64,000 bases of DNA, taken from positions 62,001-126,000 of the forward strand of contig NZ_FOGI01000013.1 of the NCBI RefSeq assembly GCF_900111175.1, read 5' to 3'. The notes under the pieces were generated by a model that had not been told where the DNA came from, ran no database searches, and was given only the letters and a program-made list of their open reading frames with translations. Shown piece after piece: positions 54,696 through 63,942 of this stretch (the first letter of the stretch is position 1; each line of letters starts with the position of its first letter). The position numbers and the translations under genes are program-made. The stretch comes from Actinokineospora terrae. Lineage in GTDB: Bacteria; Actinomycetota; Actinomycetes; Mycobacteriales; Pseudonocardiaceae.

Positions 54696-57338
54696 TCAGT
54701 TGGGGTGGGCGGTGCGGGTCAGGGTGATGGTGTAACCGGTGCCGGTTTGGGTCATTGTGTTGTCGGTGCAGGTGAATACGTCGGGGGTGAAGGTGGTGAC
54801 GGGGCCGGTTAGGACTGCGGGGTGGTCGTCAACGCTGACGGACCAGGTTATGCCGGGGCGGATGTTGTCGTAGAGGATCTGGTCGCCGTTCACGTGGTAG
54901 TCGGCGGTAATGGCGCCCGAGTACGTCATCAGCGCGATGTGCCCGTTGTGGTCAGAGCGAATCGGGGCAAGGCTCAGCACTACGGTGCCGTCGGAGTCGA
55001 AGGCCTGCATGGAACCTGTGCTGCGGAACTGCATCGGGCCGACTTCCGTGCTTAGCGTCATCACCGAGGTTCGGTCCACCTCCACCCATGTGCCCAGCAG
55101 ACACTCCGCGCCGGTCACCGGCTGGACCCCGGTGGCCGTGCTGGTCACCCAGGTCCGGTACGCGCTCGGCACCGTCAACACCCCCACAGCCACCGCCCCG
55201 ACCGCCACCAGCGCCGGAAAAACGATCCCACCCCGAGGCGCGACCTGAGCGGGCCTCCGACCCGCCACCACCAGCACGCCGAACGCGGAAAGCACCGCCC
55301 CCGTCAGCACGACCTGGTTCAGCGTCTCGACCACCAGGTCGAAATCGGGCCACGCGAACAGCGACCGAGCGGGCCGACGCCACACGTCCACCGCCCGGCC
55401 CAAGGTGTCCATACCGAACAGCAGCACGACCGTCGACAGCAGCCCGGTCGTCACCACGGCCAACGGCGTCAGCACGGCCCGATGTGGCCCGCGCAATCCC
55501 ACCGCGACCCCGACCTGGGCCACGACCGCGATCGCCACCAACGTGAAGTGCAGCCCCACGCGGAACCCGTCGCTACCGCGGGCCTGCCCGGACAACCACA
55601 GCCGGGCCGCGACGACCACCGCAACAGCGGCGACGGTGAAGGCCGCAGCGCCGATCAACCCCGCCCGCAGCGCGCGCCGCGTGTCGAACACCGAGCGGGT
55701 GATCAGGATCGGCACCAACCACAGCAGGGCGAGCAACGGGACGATGAACGGGATCCACGTCGCCATGTGCAGCGGCACGTACCGCACCTGCGTCCAGTGC
55801 GCGAGCGTGCCCACCCACCCCGGCGCGTCCGGGATGCCCAGGTCGTAGCCGGACGCCTGGTCGAGGAAGACCCACCAGCCGACGCGGTCGATGTCGGTCC
55901 ACACCCACCAGGACGCGAGCCACGGCCAGATCGCCCCCGCGACGCCCGCCACCACCACCGGTAGCACCCACCGTGGCGGGTTGTCGAACGCCGCAGACAC
56001 CGTTGACGCCCACAGCGCCACCACCGCCAGGCCCGCGACCAACAGCAGCACGGACGCGGGGTGCGGCCACTCTAGGTCCGTACGCGTGGAGATCTGGATC
56101 AGCACCCGTAGCGCCACCTGCTGACCCACGATGAACCCGGCGGCAAGGTAGACCGCGTGCGTCAGCGGTACCCGCACCGTGCGCTTGCCTGGCGTAAGCG
56201 CCGCCGTCCGCCACGACGCCACCGCCACCGGTACCGCCAGCGCGGGCCCGATGAGCCATCCCACCACCAGCGAGTTAAGGCCCGGCACGGACACCAGACT
56301 CGTCACGATGACGAACCACAGGTTCGGCGCGATCACCCCGACGGCGAGCCCCGCCGCGGGCATCTCCCACCACCGGGGCCGCAGCAGCAGCGCGGGGTCG
56401 TCGATGACCCGCCGACGCCACGCCGGGTCCGGGTGGTGCGCCAGCGACAACCGCCACCGCGACGTGGGCCGCGGCTCGGCCGAGACCAGGTCGCCGAGCG
56501 AGCCGCCCGGGCCGTCGTGCAGGGCTGCCACACCGTCGGCGTGCACCTCCCGCTCGCGCAGGATCGCGTTGCGCGTCAGCAGGACCAGCGCGGTCACCAC
56601 GGCCAGCGCGGCGACGGTGATCAACACCAACCACGACCGCAGGACCACGGCCTCCACCAGCACCGGGACCCACGCCACGAGCACGAACGCCCACCACAGC
56701 GACTTCGTCAGGTACGTGAGGTGCACGTCCTGGCCGCGCGCGTGCGCCAACTCGTGCAGCACGACGGCGCGGAACCGGGCCCGGTCCAGGGTGTACGCCC
56801 GCAACAGGCCCGCGTCGAGCACCACGTACCGGCGCCGGAACGCGCCGAAGGTCAGCGCGTCCATCGTGCCGCTACGCGAACCGAGCAGGTAGACCGGCGC
56901 GCGACGCAGGCCGACGAGGTCGCGCAGCTCGGCGAGGTAGGCCGCCAGGTCGCCCTGTTCGCGTAAGAGCACCAGACGGTGTCGGCGGATCAGCAGGCGC
57001 GGGTAAGCCAGGTAGAAGCACAGCGCTACCGCAGCGAGGAGCAGCACGGCATAGAGCGCCCACGCCGCCTGCTGCCCGGTTATCGACGCCAGGCAGTTCG
57101 CGGACCGGTGGGCTGCGTCGTTGGCGTCGAACAACGACTCGTCGGTCGCCGAGGTCGGGGGAGTGCACCGCTTGTAGGCGGTGACCATGTCGCCCACATG
57201 GTCGCCAACGGTCAACCAGGCCAGCATCCCCAGGAGCCCGACCGTGGCGCACACGGTGGCCGCGAGCAGCAGGAACAGGGTGACCATGCCGGTCGGGATC
57301 GGCCCCGTCCGGCGGACCCGCTCGGCGGCCAGGGTCAC
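54696..57338 (-). CDS. Large M48-family membrane metalloprotease
   Basis: 880 residues, much longer than HtpX-type proteases (about 300). Two N-terminal membrane helices frame a Cys-containing outer loop. The cytosolic protease domain has VVLHELAHARGQDVH near residue 200. A long chain of about 12 membrane segments follows, and a C-terminal outer domain of about 130 residues (TGAECLLGTWVEVDR ... TCTDNTMTQTGTGYTITL) resembles a small lipocalin-like barrel. The GTG at 57338 overlaps the upstream gene's stop (GTGA); the frame open before it is a shadow. Confidence 0.85.
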   Translation of the reverse strand: MTLAAERVRRTGPIPTGMVTLFLLLAATVCATVGLLGMLAWLTVGDHVGDMVTAYKRCTPPTSATDESLFDANDAAHRSANCLASITGQQAAWALYAVLLLAAVALCFYLAYPRLLIRRHRLVLLREQGDLAAYLAELRDLVGLRRAPVYLLGSRSGTMDALTFGAFRRRYVVLDAGLLRAYTLDRARFRAVVLHELAHARGQDVHLTYLTKSLWWAFVLVAWVPVLVEAVVLRSWLVLITVAALAVVTALVLLTRNAILREREVHADGVAALHDGPGGSLGDLVSAEPRPTSRWRLSLAHHPDPAWRRRVIDDPALLLRPRWWEMPAAGLAVGVIAPNLWFVIVTSLVSVPGLNSLVVGWLIGPALAVPVAVASWRTAALTPGKRTVRVPLTHAVYLAAGFIVGQQVALRVLIQISTRTDLEWPHPASVLLLVAGLAVVALWASTVSAAFDNPPRWVLPVVVAGVAGAIWPWLASWWVWTDIDRVGWWVFLDQASGYDLGIPDAPGWVGTLAHWTQVRYVPLHMATWIPFIVPLLALLWLVPILITRSVFDTRRALRAGLIGAAAFTVAAVAVVVAARLWLSGQARGSDGFRVGLHFTLVAIAVVAQVGVAVGLRGPHRAVLTPLAVVTTGLLSTVVLLFGMDTLGRAVDVWRRPARSLFAWPDFDLVVETLNQVVLTGAVLSAFGVLVVAGRRPAQVAPRGGIVFPALVAVGAVAVGVLTVPSAYRTWVTSTATGVQPVTGAECLLGTWVEVDRTSVMTLSTEVGPMQFRSTGSMQAFDSDGTVVLSLAPIRSDHNGHIALMTYSGAITADYHVNGDQILYDNIRPGITWSVSVDDHPAVLTGPVTTFTPDVFTCTDNTMTQTGTGYTITLTRTAHPN

Positions 57339-57808
57339 GGACCGTCGCCGGGGTCGGTCAACCCGCCGATGAGCGCGTCCACGAAGAGCGACACCTGCTC
57401 CTCGGCCAGCCCCAAGGCCCTGGCCTTCTCGGCGGCGGACGCGCGGATGCGGGCCAACTCGTGCTCGTCGAACTCGACCCTCGCGGGCAGTTCGGGCCGG
57501 TTGCCGCCCCTGACCTTGCGCCGCAGCCACCGCGCGCCCCGGTCCACGACCGCGGTGGCCGTCCGCCCGACGACCTCGTCCGCGATCGCCGCGGACACCA
57601 CCAGCGCGACCGGCGTGACCAGGGCGACCACCTCGGTGACCCCGAACGCGAGCGGATCACGCCTGGCCCGCCCGCCGGTGCCGTCGGGATCCCGGTCGCG
57701 GTCGCGGAAGAACGCCTCGCTCGCGGGCTCGAAGAACACCAACTCCTCCGGCGCCAGCTTGCCCACGATCGCCCTCGCGATACCCCGAACACGCTCTTGG
57801 TCGGCCAT
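57335..57808 (-). CDS. Uncharacterised partner of the M48 protease
   Basis: 157 residues. FFEPASEAFFRDRDRD lies in the first third, a hydrophobic stretch (VVALVTPVALVVSAAIADEVV) is in the middle and a helical, charged C-terminal half follows. No family recognised. Its stop overlaps the protease start (GTGA), so the two are translated together and may act together. Confidence 0.75.
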   Translation of the reverse strand: MADQERVRGIARAIVGKLAPEELVFFEPASEAFFRDRDRDPDGTGGRARRDPLAFGVTEVVALVTPVALVVSAAIADEVVGRTATAVVDRGARWLRRKVRGGNRPELPARVEFDEHELARIRASAAEKARALGLAEEQVSLFVDALIGGLTDPGDGP

Positions 57809-58112
57809 CTTCCTCCCCTTGGCGGGACACGTCCTCCTCAGCGGGTCACGTCGCCTTGAGTAGACGCCCTACCCCGCGCCCAAGATGTCCGATTGGAGCG
57901 CCATCACCTGAACAGCCCACGCGGACACGCTGTCCCTTCCGAGGTGGTCGGGACACGGTCGCACGGTGCTCGGCCCGCGGACAGTCGGCATCCGGGTGGT
58001 CGCCCACGGTGAAGTCCCCGGTGAACGGGCCCCACCGAGGTCCACTGCGGACCGCAGGCCGGGATCGGCGATTCCGCCCCGGGGTCGCGCTCCGGTGTGG
58101 AACGATCACGCA
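57809..58112. promoter_or_regulatory. Divergent intergenic region
   Basis: These 304 bases separate the protease operon (leftward) from the solute-binding gene (rightward) and show no gene. Several GGACACG/CGTGTCC-like words occur (near 57827, 57925 and 57953), possibly partial operators. No clear -10/-35 pair was seen. Confidence 0.35.
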
Positions 58113-59072
58113 ATGTCGGATCGACCCAAGTGGCTGCGCTTCGCCGCCCTGATCGCGGCCGTCGCCGTGGTGGTGGCGGTGGGTGTCGCGGTGTGGTGGG
58201 AGCAGGTGCCCACCGAGGACGAGCTCAAGGAGGCCGCCGGGCTGCGCGGCCGCGCCGAACTGCTGGTCGGCATCAAGACCGACATGCCGGGCATCGGCTA
58301 CCGCGACGAGTCGGGCGACATCTCCGGCTTCGACGTCGAGATGGCGTACCTGATCGGCGCCGACCTCGGGTTCGAGCCGCGCAAGGTCCGGCTGGTGGAG
58401 ATCGAGAACGAGGACCGCTCCAAGATGCGCGGCGTCGACGGCCAGCGGGTCGACCTGGTCATCGCCACCTACAGCGCCACCCCCGAGCGGGCGGCGGTCG
58501 CGGGCGTCACCTTCTCCCAGCCCTACCTGGAGACCGAGCAGTCCGTGGCCACCAGGGTGGGCCACCGGCCGGTGCTCGACCTGACCGAGCTCAAGGGCGA
58601 GCGGGTGTGCACCCTGACCACCTCCACCTCGGTGGCCGCGGCCGAGAGGGCGGGCGCGCAGATCGTCTACCGGCAGACCATCGCCGCCTGCGTCGCGGCG
58701 ATGCGCGCGAACGAGGCCGACGCGGTCACCACCGACGCCGCGATCCTGGCCGGTTTCGTGCAGAAGTACCCGACCGAGCTGCTGCACCACGACATCGCCC
58801 TGGAGGCCAAGGAGATGTGGGCGGTCAACACCGGCGGCAACGACGCGCTGCGCAAGCTCGTCGACCTGTCGCTCTACCGCTCCGCGCACGACCCCGAGGA
58901 CAAGCGCTGGGAGGACGCGTTCGCGAAGTACCTGCTGCCGATGGCCAGGTACAGCCTCCCGCAGCTGATCCCGCCGGACCGGCAACCCGACGTGACCGAG
59001 GTGGAGGTGCGGACATGGCCGTGGGAAAGGCTGGCGGGTCTGATGACGCCCCCGGTTTCCAGTGGACCCTGA
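58113..59072 (+). CDS. Membrane-anchored solute-binding protein (SBP family 3)
   Basis: 319 residues. One N-terminal membrane helix (FAALIAAVAVVVAVGVAVWW) without lipobox is followed by a family-3 binding domain: LLVGIKTDMPGIGYRDESGDISGFDVEMAYLIGADLGF, VDLVIATYSATPERAAVAGVTFSQPYLETEQSV and ADAVTTDAAILAGFV. Such proteins bind polar amino acids such as glutamate. No ABC permease follows; the partner is a membrane protein of unknown kind, so sensing rather than transport is possible. Confidence 0.88.
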   Translation: MSDRPKWLRFAALIAAVAVVVAVGVAVWWEQVPTEDELKEAAGLRGRAELLVGIKTDMPGIGYRDESGDISGFDVEMAYLIGADLGFEPRKVRLVEIENEDRSKMRGVDGQRVDLVIATYSATPERAAVAGVTFSQPYLETEQSVATRVGHRPVLDLTELKGERVCTLTTSTSVAAAERAGAQIVYRQTIAACVAAMRANEADAVTTDAAILAGFVQKYPTELLHHDIALEAKEMWAVNTGGNDALRKLVDLSLYRSAHDPEDKRWEDAFAKYLLPMARYSLPQLIPPDRQPDVTEVEVRTWPWERLAGLMTPPVSSGP

Positions 59073-60016
59073 CGCTGCTGCCCGCCTTCCCGCTCGTCCT
59101 GCTCGTCCTGCGGCTCTGGCAGCTCAGCGGTCAGGACCTCAACACCATGCTGCTGCTGGTGCAGCACGTGCACGCGCTGGAACTGGCCAGCTCGCTGGTG
59201 ATCAGCCTGCTGGAGGTGCCGCCCGCGGTCCTGCTCACCGCGCACCTGCTCGGGCTGATGTCGCTGGCCAGCGGCGACCGGGGCCGCGTGTCACGGCTCG
59301 AACGGGCGGCTGAGCGGACCCCGAACTGGCTGGTCGCCGCGGCCGTCCTGTGGTCGCTGCTGGTGTGGGAGCTGCGGTTCGTGCCCACGCTGCTGCTGCT
59401 CGGCTGCGCGATCGCAGGCCTGACGATCCGCAGGCGCGGCCGCGACGACCTGGTGTTCCCGGTGTGCGTCCTGCTGCCGATCGCGGTCGCGGTGCTCGAG
59501 TACCTGTGGTTCTTCCCGGCCATCATCGACGCCATCACCACCGGCGACGTCGCGGCCGCCCTGCTGCTGCTGGCCCCGCCGCTGCTCGCGCCGTTGCTCA
59601 CCGGCCCCCTCCCCGAACGCGTCGCCTGGGCGGGCACCCACGGCATCGCCACCCTGGGCGCCCTGGTCACCCCGTTCGTCCTGCTGGCCATGTTCCTCAA
59701 CGTCCCGGTGCTGCCATCGGTCGCCCTGGTCCTCGGCACCGGCGGCGAGGACCGCACCCCCACCGAGGTAGCCCTCGGCAACGTGGTCACCGTCGACGAC
59801 ACCATGACCACCCTCCTGGACAACAACCACAACGTCCGCTTCGTCCCCAACAACCGCCTGCTCGCCAAGATCCTCTGCCCAGGCCCCGCCCAGATCCCCC
59901 AATCCCCCACCCAAGCCCACGGCTGGCTCCTCGAAGACGCCGCCCTGGACTGGCTCCTCCCCGCCAAACCCCCCCAAGGCACCACAGACCCCCACTGCGA
60001 CGGCCGCCTCCCCTGA
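59015..60016 (+). CDS. Multi-pass membrane protein downstream of the binding protein
   Basis: 333 residues with about eight hydrophobic segments (LLPAFPLVLLVLRL, LAAAVLWSLLVWELRFVPTLLLLGC and others) and a soluble tail from about 245 with DDTMTTLLDNNHNVRFVPNNRLLAKILCPG. No family recognised. The ATG at 59015 gives a 58-base overlap with the binding-protein gene, unusually long. The last third uses rarer codons (runs of CCC and CCA), unlike the first part. Confidence 0.7.
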   Translation: MAVGKAGGSDDAPGFQWTLTLLPAFPLVLLVLRLWQLSGQDLNTMLLLVQHVHALELASSLVISLLEVPPAVLLTAHLLGLMSLASGDRGRVSRLERAAERTPNWLVAAAVLWSLLVWELRFVPTLLLLGCAIAGLTIRRRGRDDLVFPVCVLLPIAVAVLEYLWFFPAIIDAITTGDVAAALLLLAPPLLAPLLTGPLPERVAWAGTHGIATLGALVTPFVLLAMFLNVPVLPSVALVLGTGGEDRTPTEVALGNVVTVDDTMTTLLDNNHNVRFVPNNRLLAKILCPGPAQIPQSPTQAHGWLLEDAALDWLLPAKPPQGTTDPHCDGRLP

Positions 60017-60189
60017 AGCGCCCAACCCGCCTGGTAGCAGGGGAAGGAATCCCGGACTTCGACCCACAGCCACAGCTCGTGGGGACGGGACCGGGGGCTG
60101 GTCCGATCGGCTACTTGCGGCGGGTGGTTGTCGCACCGGGCGCGTGGAACCGATGCAATCGATCAGTCGATCTGGCGGGAGTGCGTGCG

Positions 60190-61686
60190 ATGTGGCGACG
60201 TTGGTCGGTTCCCAAGACTGTGGCGGTAGTGACGGCGATGCTCGCCTCGATGCTGGTGGCGATCGGTCCCGTGGCCGTCGCGCAGTCAGGCCCCGTGGAG
60301 GTGGGGATGCCATTCGCGGGTCAGTGGGCGTACAACGCCCCGGTGGCACCGCCCTACAGCGACAGCAACTCCAGCCACCCCTCGGTGCATCACACGCCGG
60401 GGGCGGGCCATTGGGGGACTGACCTGTACGGGTCTGAGGGGCAGGCGGTGAAGCTGCACCTGTCCCACCCCGGCGGCGCAGTGTCCGTAACGCGGGATTC
60501 GAGTTCCACGACGTGCGGTCAGAGTTTGCGGGTCACGGTCCAGGTGAACGGTGCGGCGGTCGGGCAGTTGTACTTCGCGCACTTGGCGAATGTGCCCGCC
60601 GGGGCCATCACACCGGGTATGACGATCGGCACCGTGCACGCGTGGGGTTGCAACCCGGGTAGGCACGTCCACGTGGAGTTCCGCAACAACGCCAACCACG
60701 CCTGCTACACCGATCACGGCTCTCCTGGGAGAGTCGTGGGTGAGGCCGTCTCGCTTGGCATGCTCGGATCGAGCAATACCGGGCCCCGGCAGGCCTGCGT
60801 GACCGCGCCGCCCGTCGGGCAGCCGTCCGCGCTTCCGGCGGTGACGGTGGCTGTGAACCCGAACGGCGGCCACGTCCTTTTCGGCCGCGGCGGCGCGGGC
60901 GAGCTCACCCATAGCTGGCAGGAGGCGCCGGGTACCTCGTGGTCGGCCTGGAACAGCCTCGGCGGTGCCATCACCGGCCAGCCGGTCGTCGGTGTGGCGG
61001 CGGGCGGTGGCCACGTCGTTGCCGCGCGCGGTGCGGGTGGCGACGTGGTCCACATCTGGCAATCCGGCCCTCTCGGTCCGTGGTCGTCGTGGGTGTCGCT
61101 TGGTGGCGCTATCACCGGGACTCCTGCCATCGCGCCCGCGGTCGCGGGTGGCAACGTGGTCTTCGCCCGCGGCGTGGCAGGCGACCTGACCCACACCTGG
61201 CAATCGGGCCCAGGATCGGGGTGGTCCGCGTGGACATCGCTCGGGGGTTCCATCACCAGTACACCGGTGGTCGCGACCGCCGTGACCGGCGGACACGTCG
61301 TCTTCGCCCGCGGCACGGGTGGCGACGTGGTGCACACCTGGCAAACCGGACCCGGCACCGAGTGGTCGGGCTGGACCTCCCTGGGTGGTCCCATCACCAG
61401 CGACCCGACCGTGATCGCAGGCTACAACGGTGGTCTGGTGGCATTCGCCCGCGGAGCCGCAGGAGAGCTCACCCACCGCTGGCAAGCCGCGCCCGGAACA
61501 GACTGGTACGGATGGACCTCACTCGGCGGCGCCCTGGGCTCGGCTCCGACCGCTCACGCAGCGAGCGTCGGCGGCGGTCTCGTCGTCTACTCGCGAAGCT
61601 CCTCCGGAAACGCAACGCACACTTGGCAAACCACCGCAGGCGGGGCCTGGTCGGAATGGACGTCGCTCAACGGAAACCTCACCTGA
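60190..61686 (+). CDS. Secreted M23-like protein with six lectin-type repeats
   Basis: 498 residues. After a signal region (VVTAMLASMLVAIGPVAVAQ) comes an M23/lysostaphin-like domain (about 35-200) with HWGTDLYG (H, D), LYFAHL and HVHVEF, the expected zinc-site spacing. Residues 229-498 are six repeats of about 47 residues with the pattern H-x-W-Q ... W-S-x-W-x-SLGG-x-IT. This is typical of PLL-type beta-propeller lectins, which bind fucose or other sugars. It probably binds cell walls or glycans outside the cell; wall cleavage is inferred from M23. Further ATG/GTG codons lie upstream. Confidence 0.8.
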   Translation: MWRRWSVPKTVAVVTAMLASMLVAIGPVAVAQSGPVEVGMPFAGQWAYNAPVAPPYSDSNSSHPSVHHTPGAGHWGTDLYGSEGQAVKLHLSHPGGAVSVTRDSSSTTCGQSLRVTVQVNGAAVGQLYFAHLANVPAGAITPGMTIGTVHAWGCNPGRHVHVEFRNNANHACYTDHGSPGRVVGEAVSLGMLGSSNTGPRQACVTAPPVGQPSALPAVTVAVNPNGGHVLFGRGGAGELTHSWQEAPGTSWSAWNSLGGAITGQPVVGVAAGGGHVVAARGAGGDVVHIWQSGPLGPWSSWVSLGGAITGTPAIAPAVAGGNVVFARGVAGDLTHTWQSGPGSGWSAWTSLGGSITSTPVVATAVTGGHVVFARGTGGDVVHTWQTGPGTEWSGWTSLGGPITSDPTVIAGYNGGLVAFARGAAGELTHRWQAAPGTDWYGWTSLGGALGSAPTAHAASVGGGLVVYSRSSSGNATHTWQTTAGGAWSEWTSLNGNLT

Positions 61687-61701
61687 CCATGTGAAGGGTA
61701 A

Positions 61702-61803
61702 GTGTTGGTCTTCGAGGTGAGCGGTGTGCTGGCCGGTCAGGTCGATTCCTGGGTGGAGGCGGCGTTCTCCCAGGAGTCGCGCCAGTGGACCTCGTTGAAC
61801 ACG
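61702..61803 (+). pseudogene. 5' part of a gene split by the IS3 element
   Basis: From GTG 61702 the frame reads VLVFEVSGVLAGQVDSWVEA, then ends SRQWTSLNT just at the insertion. Joining 61803 to 63085 (removing the IS and one copy of the ACG duplication) continues the frame exactly into GWSNIHVDRVFKMIGGN. Confidence 0.65.
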
Positions 61804-61844
61804 TGAGCTGCTGGAGAGATTTCGGACAGTGAGTTTTGGGCTTC

Positions 61845-62728
61845 TCAGGCTGCCCGGTTCTGGTCGAACCAGTCGGACTCTACTTCATTCGGCGTTCGGT
61901 AGCCAAGTGCGGAATGAAGCCGGATCTGATTGTAACGCAACTCGACATAGCGGGCGATGTCTTCCCGGGCGTGCTCTCTGGTGGGATAATGCACGCGGTG
62001 AACACGCTCGTTCTTCAGGGTGCCGTTGAAGACTCCGCCCACGCGTTGTCGTAACATATCCCGGTACGTCCGACCGAGCGTGAAATCTTCAAATCCCCGG
62101 CCGCGGCCGCGAACTCCGCGGACACATACTGCGTACCACGATCGGAGTGAAACAGCGTGCTGTCCGGGACGACGGCGACATTGCCGGCCGCCATGCGGAG
62201 AGCGTCGACGACGAGTTCGGTCCGCATGTGGTCGGCCATCGCGTATCCGACGACTTTCTTGGAGAAACAATCCAGGACTGTCGCGAGGTACAACCAGCCT
62301 TCCGCGGTGCGGACATAGGTGATGTCACCGACCAGCTTCACGCCCGGTCGGTCCGCGTCAAAGTCCCCGGCCACCAGGTCAGGCAGGGTTCCGGCGTCCG
62401 CGCCGACAGTGGTGACCGGCCGGAACGGGCGCGGCTGACATGCCACCAACCCCAGCTCACGCATGATCCCCCGGACCGTCTCCGGATCCACCGAGGTGCC
62501 CTGGCGTTCCAATTGCGCATGGATACGGCGGTAACCATAAGTACCGTCGGAATAGTCGAACGCGAACCTCACCCGCTCGGCAAGCAACTCACGACGCGAA
62601 GCCGTCGCCGATTGTGGACGGTCTTTCCAATCATAGTAACCCGACCGCGACACCCTCGACCACCGACACATGCGAACGACAGGATAACTGCCTTCTTCCG
62701 ATTCGATGAACGCATACTTCTCGGTCAC
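61845..62728 (-). pseudogene. IS3 OrfB transposase with a one-base deletion
   Basis: A GTG at 62728 overlaps the orfA stop. The HTH_21 part (RRELLAERVRFAFDYSDGTYGYRRIHAQL) and rve core carry two of the DDE residues in GDITYVRT and FHSDRGTQY, and the Glu in YDNAWAES. Directly after it the frame breaks near 62030. The other frame continues FNGTLKNERVHRVHYPTREHAREDIARYVE to the stop at 61845. Restoring one base gives a complete protein of about 290 residues. Confidence 0.88.
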
Positions 62729-63015
62729 CGGAACTTCTTCGCGAAGAAGGCCGCCGATTTTCCCAGGAACTCGTTCTCCTGCTCCAGTTCCCGGACACGC
62801 CGTTCCAGTTCCTTGAACCGCGCGCGATCCGACACCGACAACTCTTCCTCGCCGGCCGCGTGAACCTCGCGATACTTTTTAACCCAGTGACCGAGAGTCT
62901 GCTCCAACACCCCCAAATCCCGAGCAACATCAGCGATCGACCGCGACCGCTCGACCACCTCCTTCGCAGCCGCCTCCCGGAACTCCGGCGAATACCGCGA
63001 ACGTCTCTGCCCCAC
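62725..63015 (-). CDS. IS3 OrfA (transposase helper, HTH_Tnp_1)
   Basis: 96 residues: SPEFREAAAKEVVERSRSIADVARDLGVLEQTLGHWVKKYRE is the HTH, and ELERRVRELEQENEFLGKSAAFFAKK is the leucine-zipper end. In IS3 elements OrfA binds the ends and is fused to OrfB by programmed frameshift. Here the genes also overlap by GTGA. Confidence 0.92.
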   Translation of the reverse strand: MGQRRSRYSPEFREAAAKEVVERSRSIADVARDLGVLEQTLGHWVKKYREVHAAGEEELSVSDRARFKELERRVRELEQENEFLGKSAAFFAKKFR

Positions 63016-63081
63016 AACAACTCCCGTCAGTCAACCCCAACCCTACGTTGGGCCACTGTCCGAGAAGCCTCCGGCGGCTCA

Positions 63082-63335
63082 ACGGGGTGGAGCAACATCC
63101 ATGTGGACCGGGTGTTCAAGATGATCGGCGGCAACCCGTGCACGACGCTGAACTTCAAGCTCTACAAGTGGAGCGAGTGTACTGGTCGAGCCAGGGCGCC
63201 AAGACCGCCAACGGGTGCGACGGTGCTGACGACCTGACCTGGTACACCGGCCCCGGCGAGCACAAGCTCGAGGCGTATACCGGCGTGAACAACAGCCCGA
63301 TCCGGCGCGCCGAGGGTGTCGTCTACTACCCGTGA
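63082..63335 (+). pseudogene. 3' part of the IS-split gene, with a further frameshift
   Basis: It begins with the duplicated ACG codon and reads TGWSNIHVDRVFKMIGGN, then PCTTLNFKLYKWSE. Near 63178 the frame shifts by one base to YWSSQGAKTANGCDGADDLTWYTG and ends GVVYYP with TGA at 63335. Two Cys suggest an extracellular protein; no family recognised. Its end overlaps the vanZ end by 10 bases. Confidence 0.65.
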
Positions 63336-63907
63336 TCCCGGGCTTCGGCCAACAGATCAGGTAACCGTGGGGTTGACCGCGTGACGATCACGCGGTCAAC
63401 CCCACGCACGATCCACCACCCGATCACGGCGCCCGCAGTGTTGCTGATCAGGTCGTCCGCGGCGACCGCGCCCTTCTGCGCGAGGAACCCCTGGGTCAGT
63501 TCCACCAGCAGCGAGACCACAAGCCCGGCCCACAGCGGTGTCCACACCCGCGAGCGCGGGGCCAGTACCGCCACCACGGCACCCAGCGGAACGAACAACA
63601 CGATGTTGCCCAGCGTGGCCACGAGCACGTTGCCAGCGGCGGGCGACACCAGTCCCTGCACGGTGTCCACCAACGGGACCAGGCTGAACCGCACCCCCAG
63701 CGACGACGAGGGCAACACGACCGTGATGTAGGTGACGAACAACAGCCACCCCGCCGCCGCAGCCCACCCCAGCGCCCTCGCCGCCCCGCCCGGCCGACCT
63801 CGTCCATCCCGCAGCGACAACACCCAGGCCGTCACCCCGAACACAGCGATGACCAAAGCCAGACCCAGACTCACCGGATTGACGAACGCGCGCGTCAACG
63901 ATGTCAC
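63326..63907 (-). CDS. VanZ-family membrane protein
   Basis: 193 residues with about five membrane segments. LGNIVLFVPLGAVVAVLAPRSR, LLVELTQGFLAQKGAVAADDLISNTAGAVIGWWIV is the VanZ signature. VanZ-like proteins give low-level teicoplanin or lipoglycopeptide tolerance in some bacteria, but most copies have unknown roles. GTG start at 63907. It is almost 30 kb from the vanX-like operon, so a link is not implied. Confidence 0.88.
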   Translation of the reverse strand: MTSLTRAFVNPVSLGLALVIAVFGVTAWVLSLRDGRGRPGGAARALGWAAAAGWLLFVTYITVVLPSSSLGVRFSLVPLVDTVQGLVSPAAGNVLVATLGNIVLFVPLGAVVAVLAPRSRVWTPLWAGLVVSLLVELTQGFLAQKGAVAADDLISNTAGAVIGWWIVRGVDRVIVTRSTPRLPDLLAEARDHG

Positions 63908-63923
63908 ACCACACCCCCACAGC

Positions 63924-63942
63924 GTTGCGTACAGTGCGCAAC
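63924..63942. promoter_or_regulatory. Operator-like inverted repeat upstream of vanZ-like gene
   Basis: GTTGCG-TACAGTG-CGCAAC is a 19-bp perfect dyad (6-bp arms) 17 bases before the GTG start, typical of a TetR- or PadR-type site. The regulator is not in the window unless it begins on the plus strand after 63960. Confidence 0.55.

Larger units (their letters stand above)
61804..63081 (-). mobile_element. IS3-family insertion sequence, 1278 bp
   Basis: Ends are 28-bp imperfect inverted repeats starting TGAGC and sharing CGGACAGTG (61804-61831 and 63054-63081; 22 of 28 match). A 3-bp duplication ACG flanks it (61801-61803 and 63082-63084), typical of IS3 elements. It carries orfA and orfB on the minus strand. 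OrfB is frameshifted, so this copy cannot make a normal transposase, yet the intact ends and duplication show a fairly recent insertion. Confidence 0.9.

Noticed and set aside
63326..63907. VanZ as part of the vanX-alr-ddl resistance unit
   Set aside because: It lies almost 30 kb away with its own operator-like dyad; VanZ homologues are common without glycopeptide resistance.
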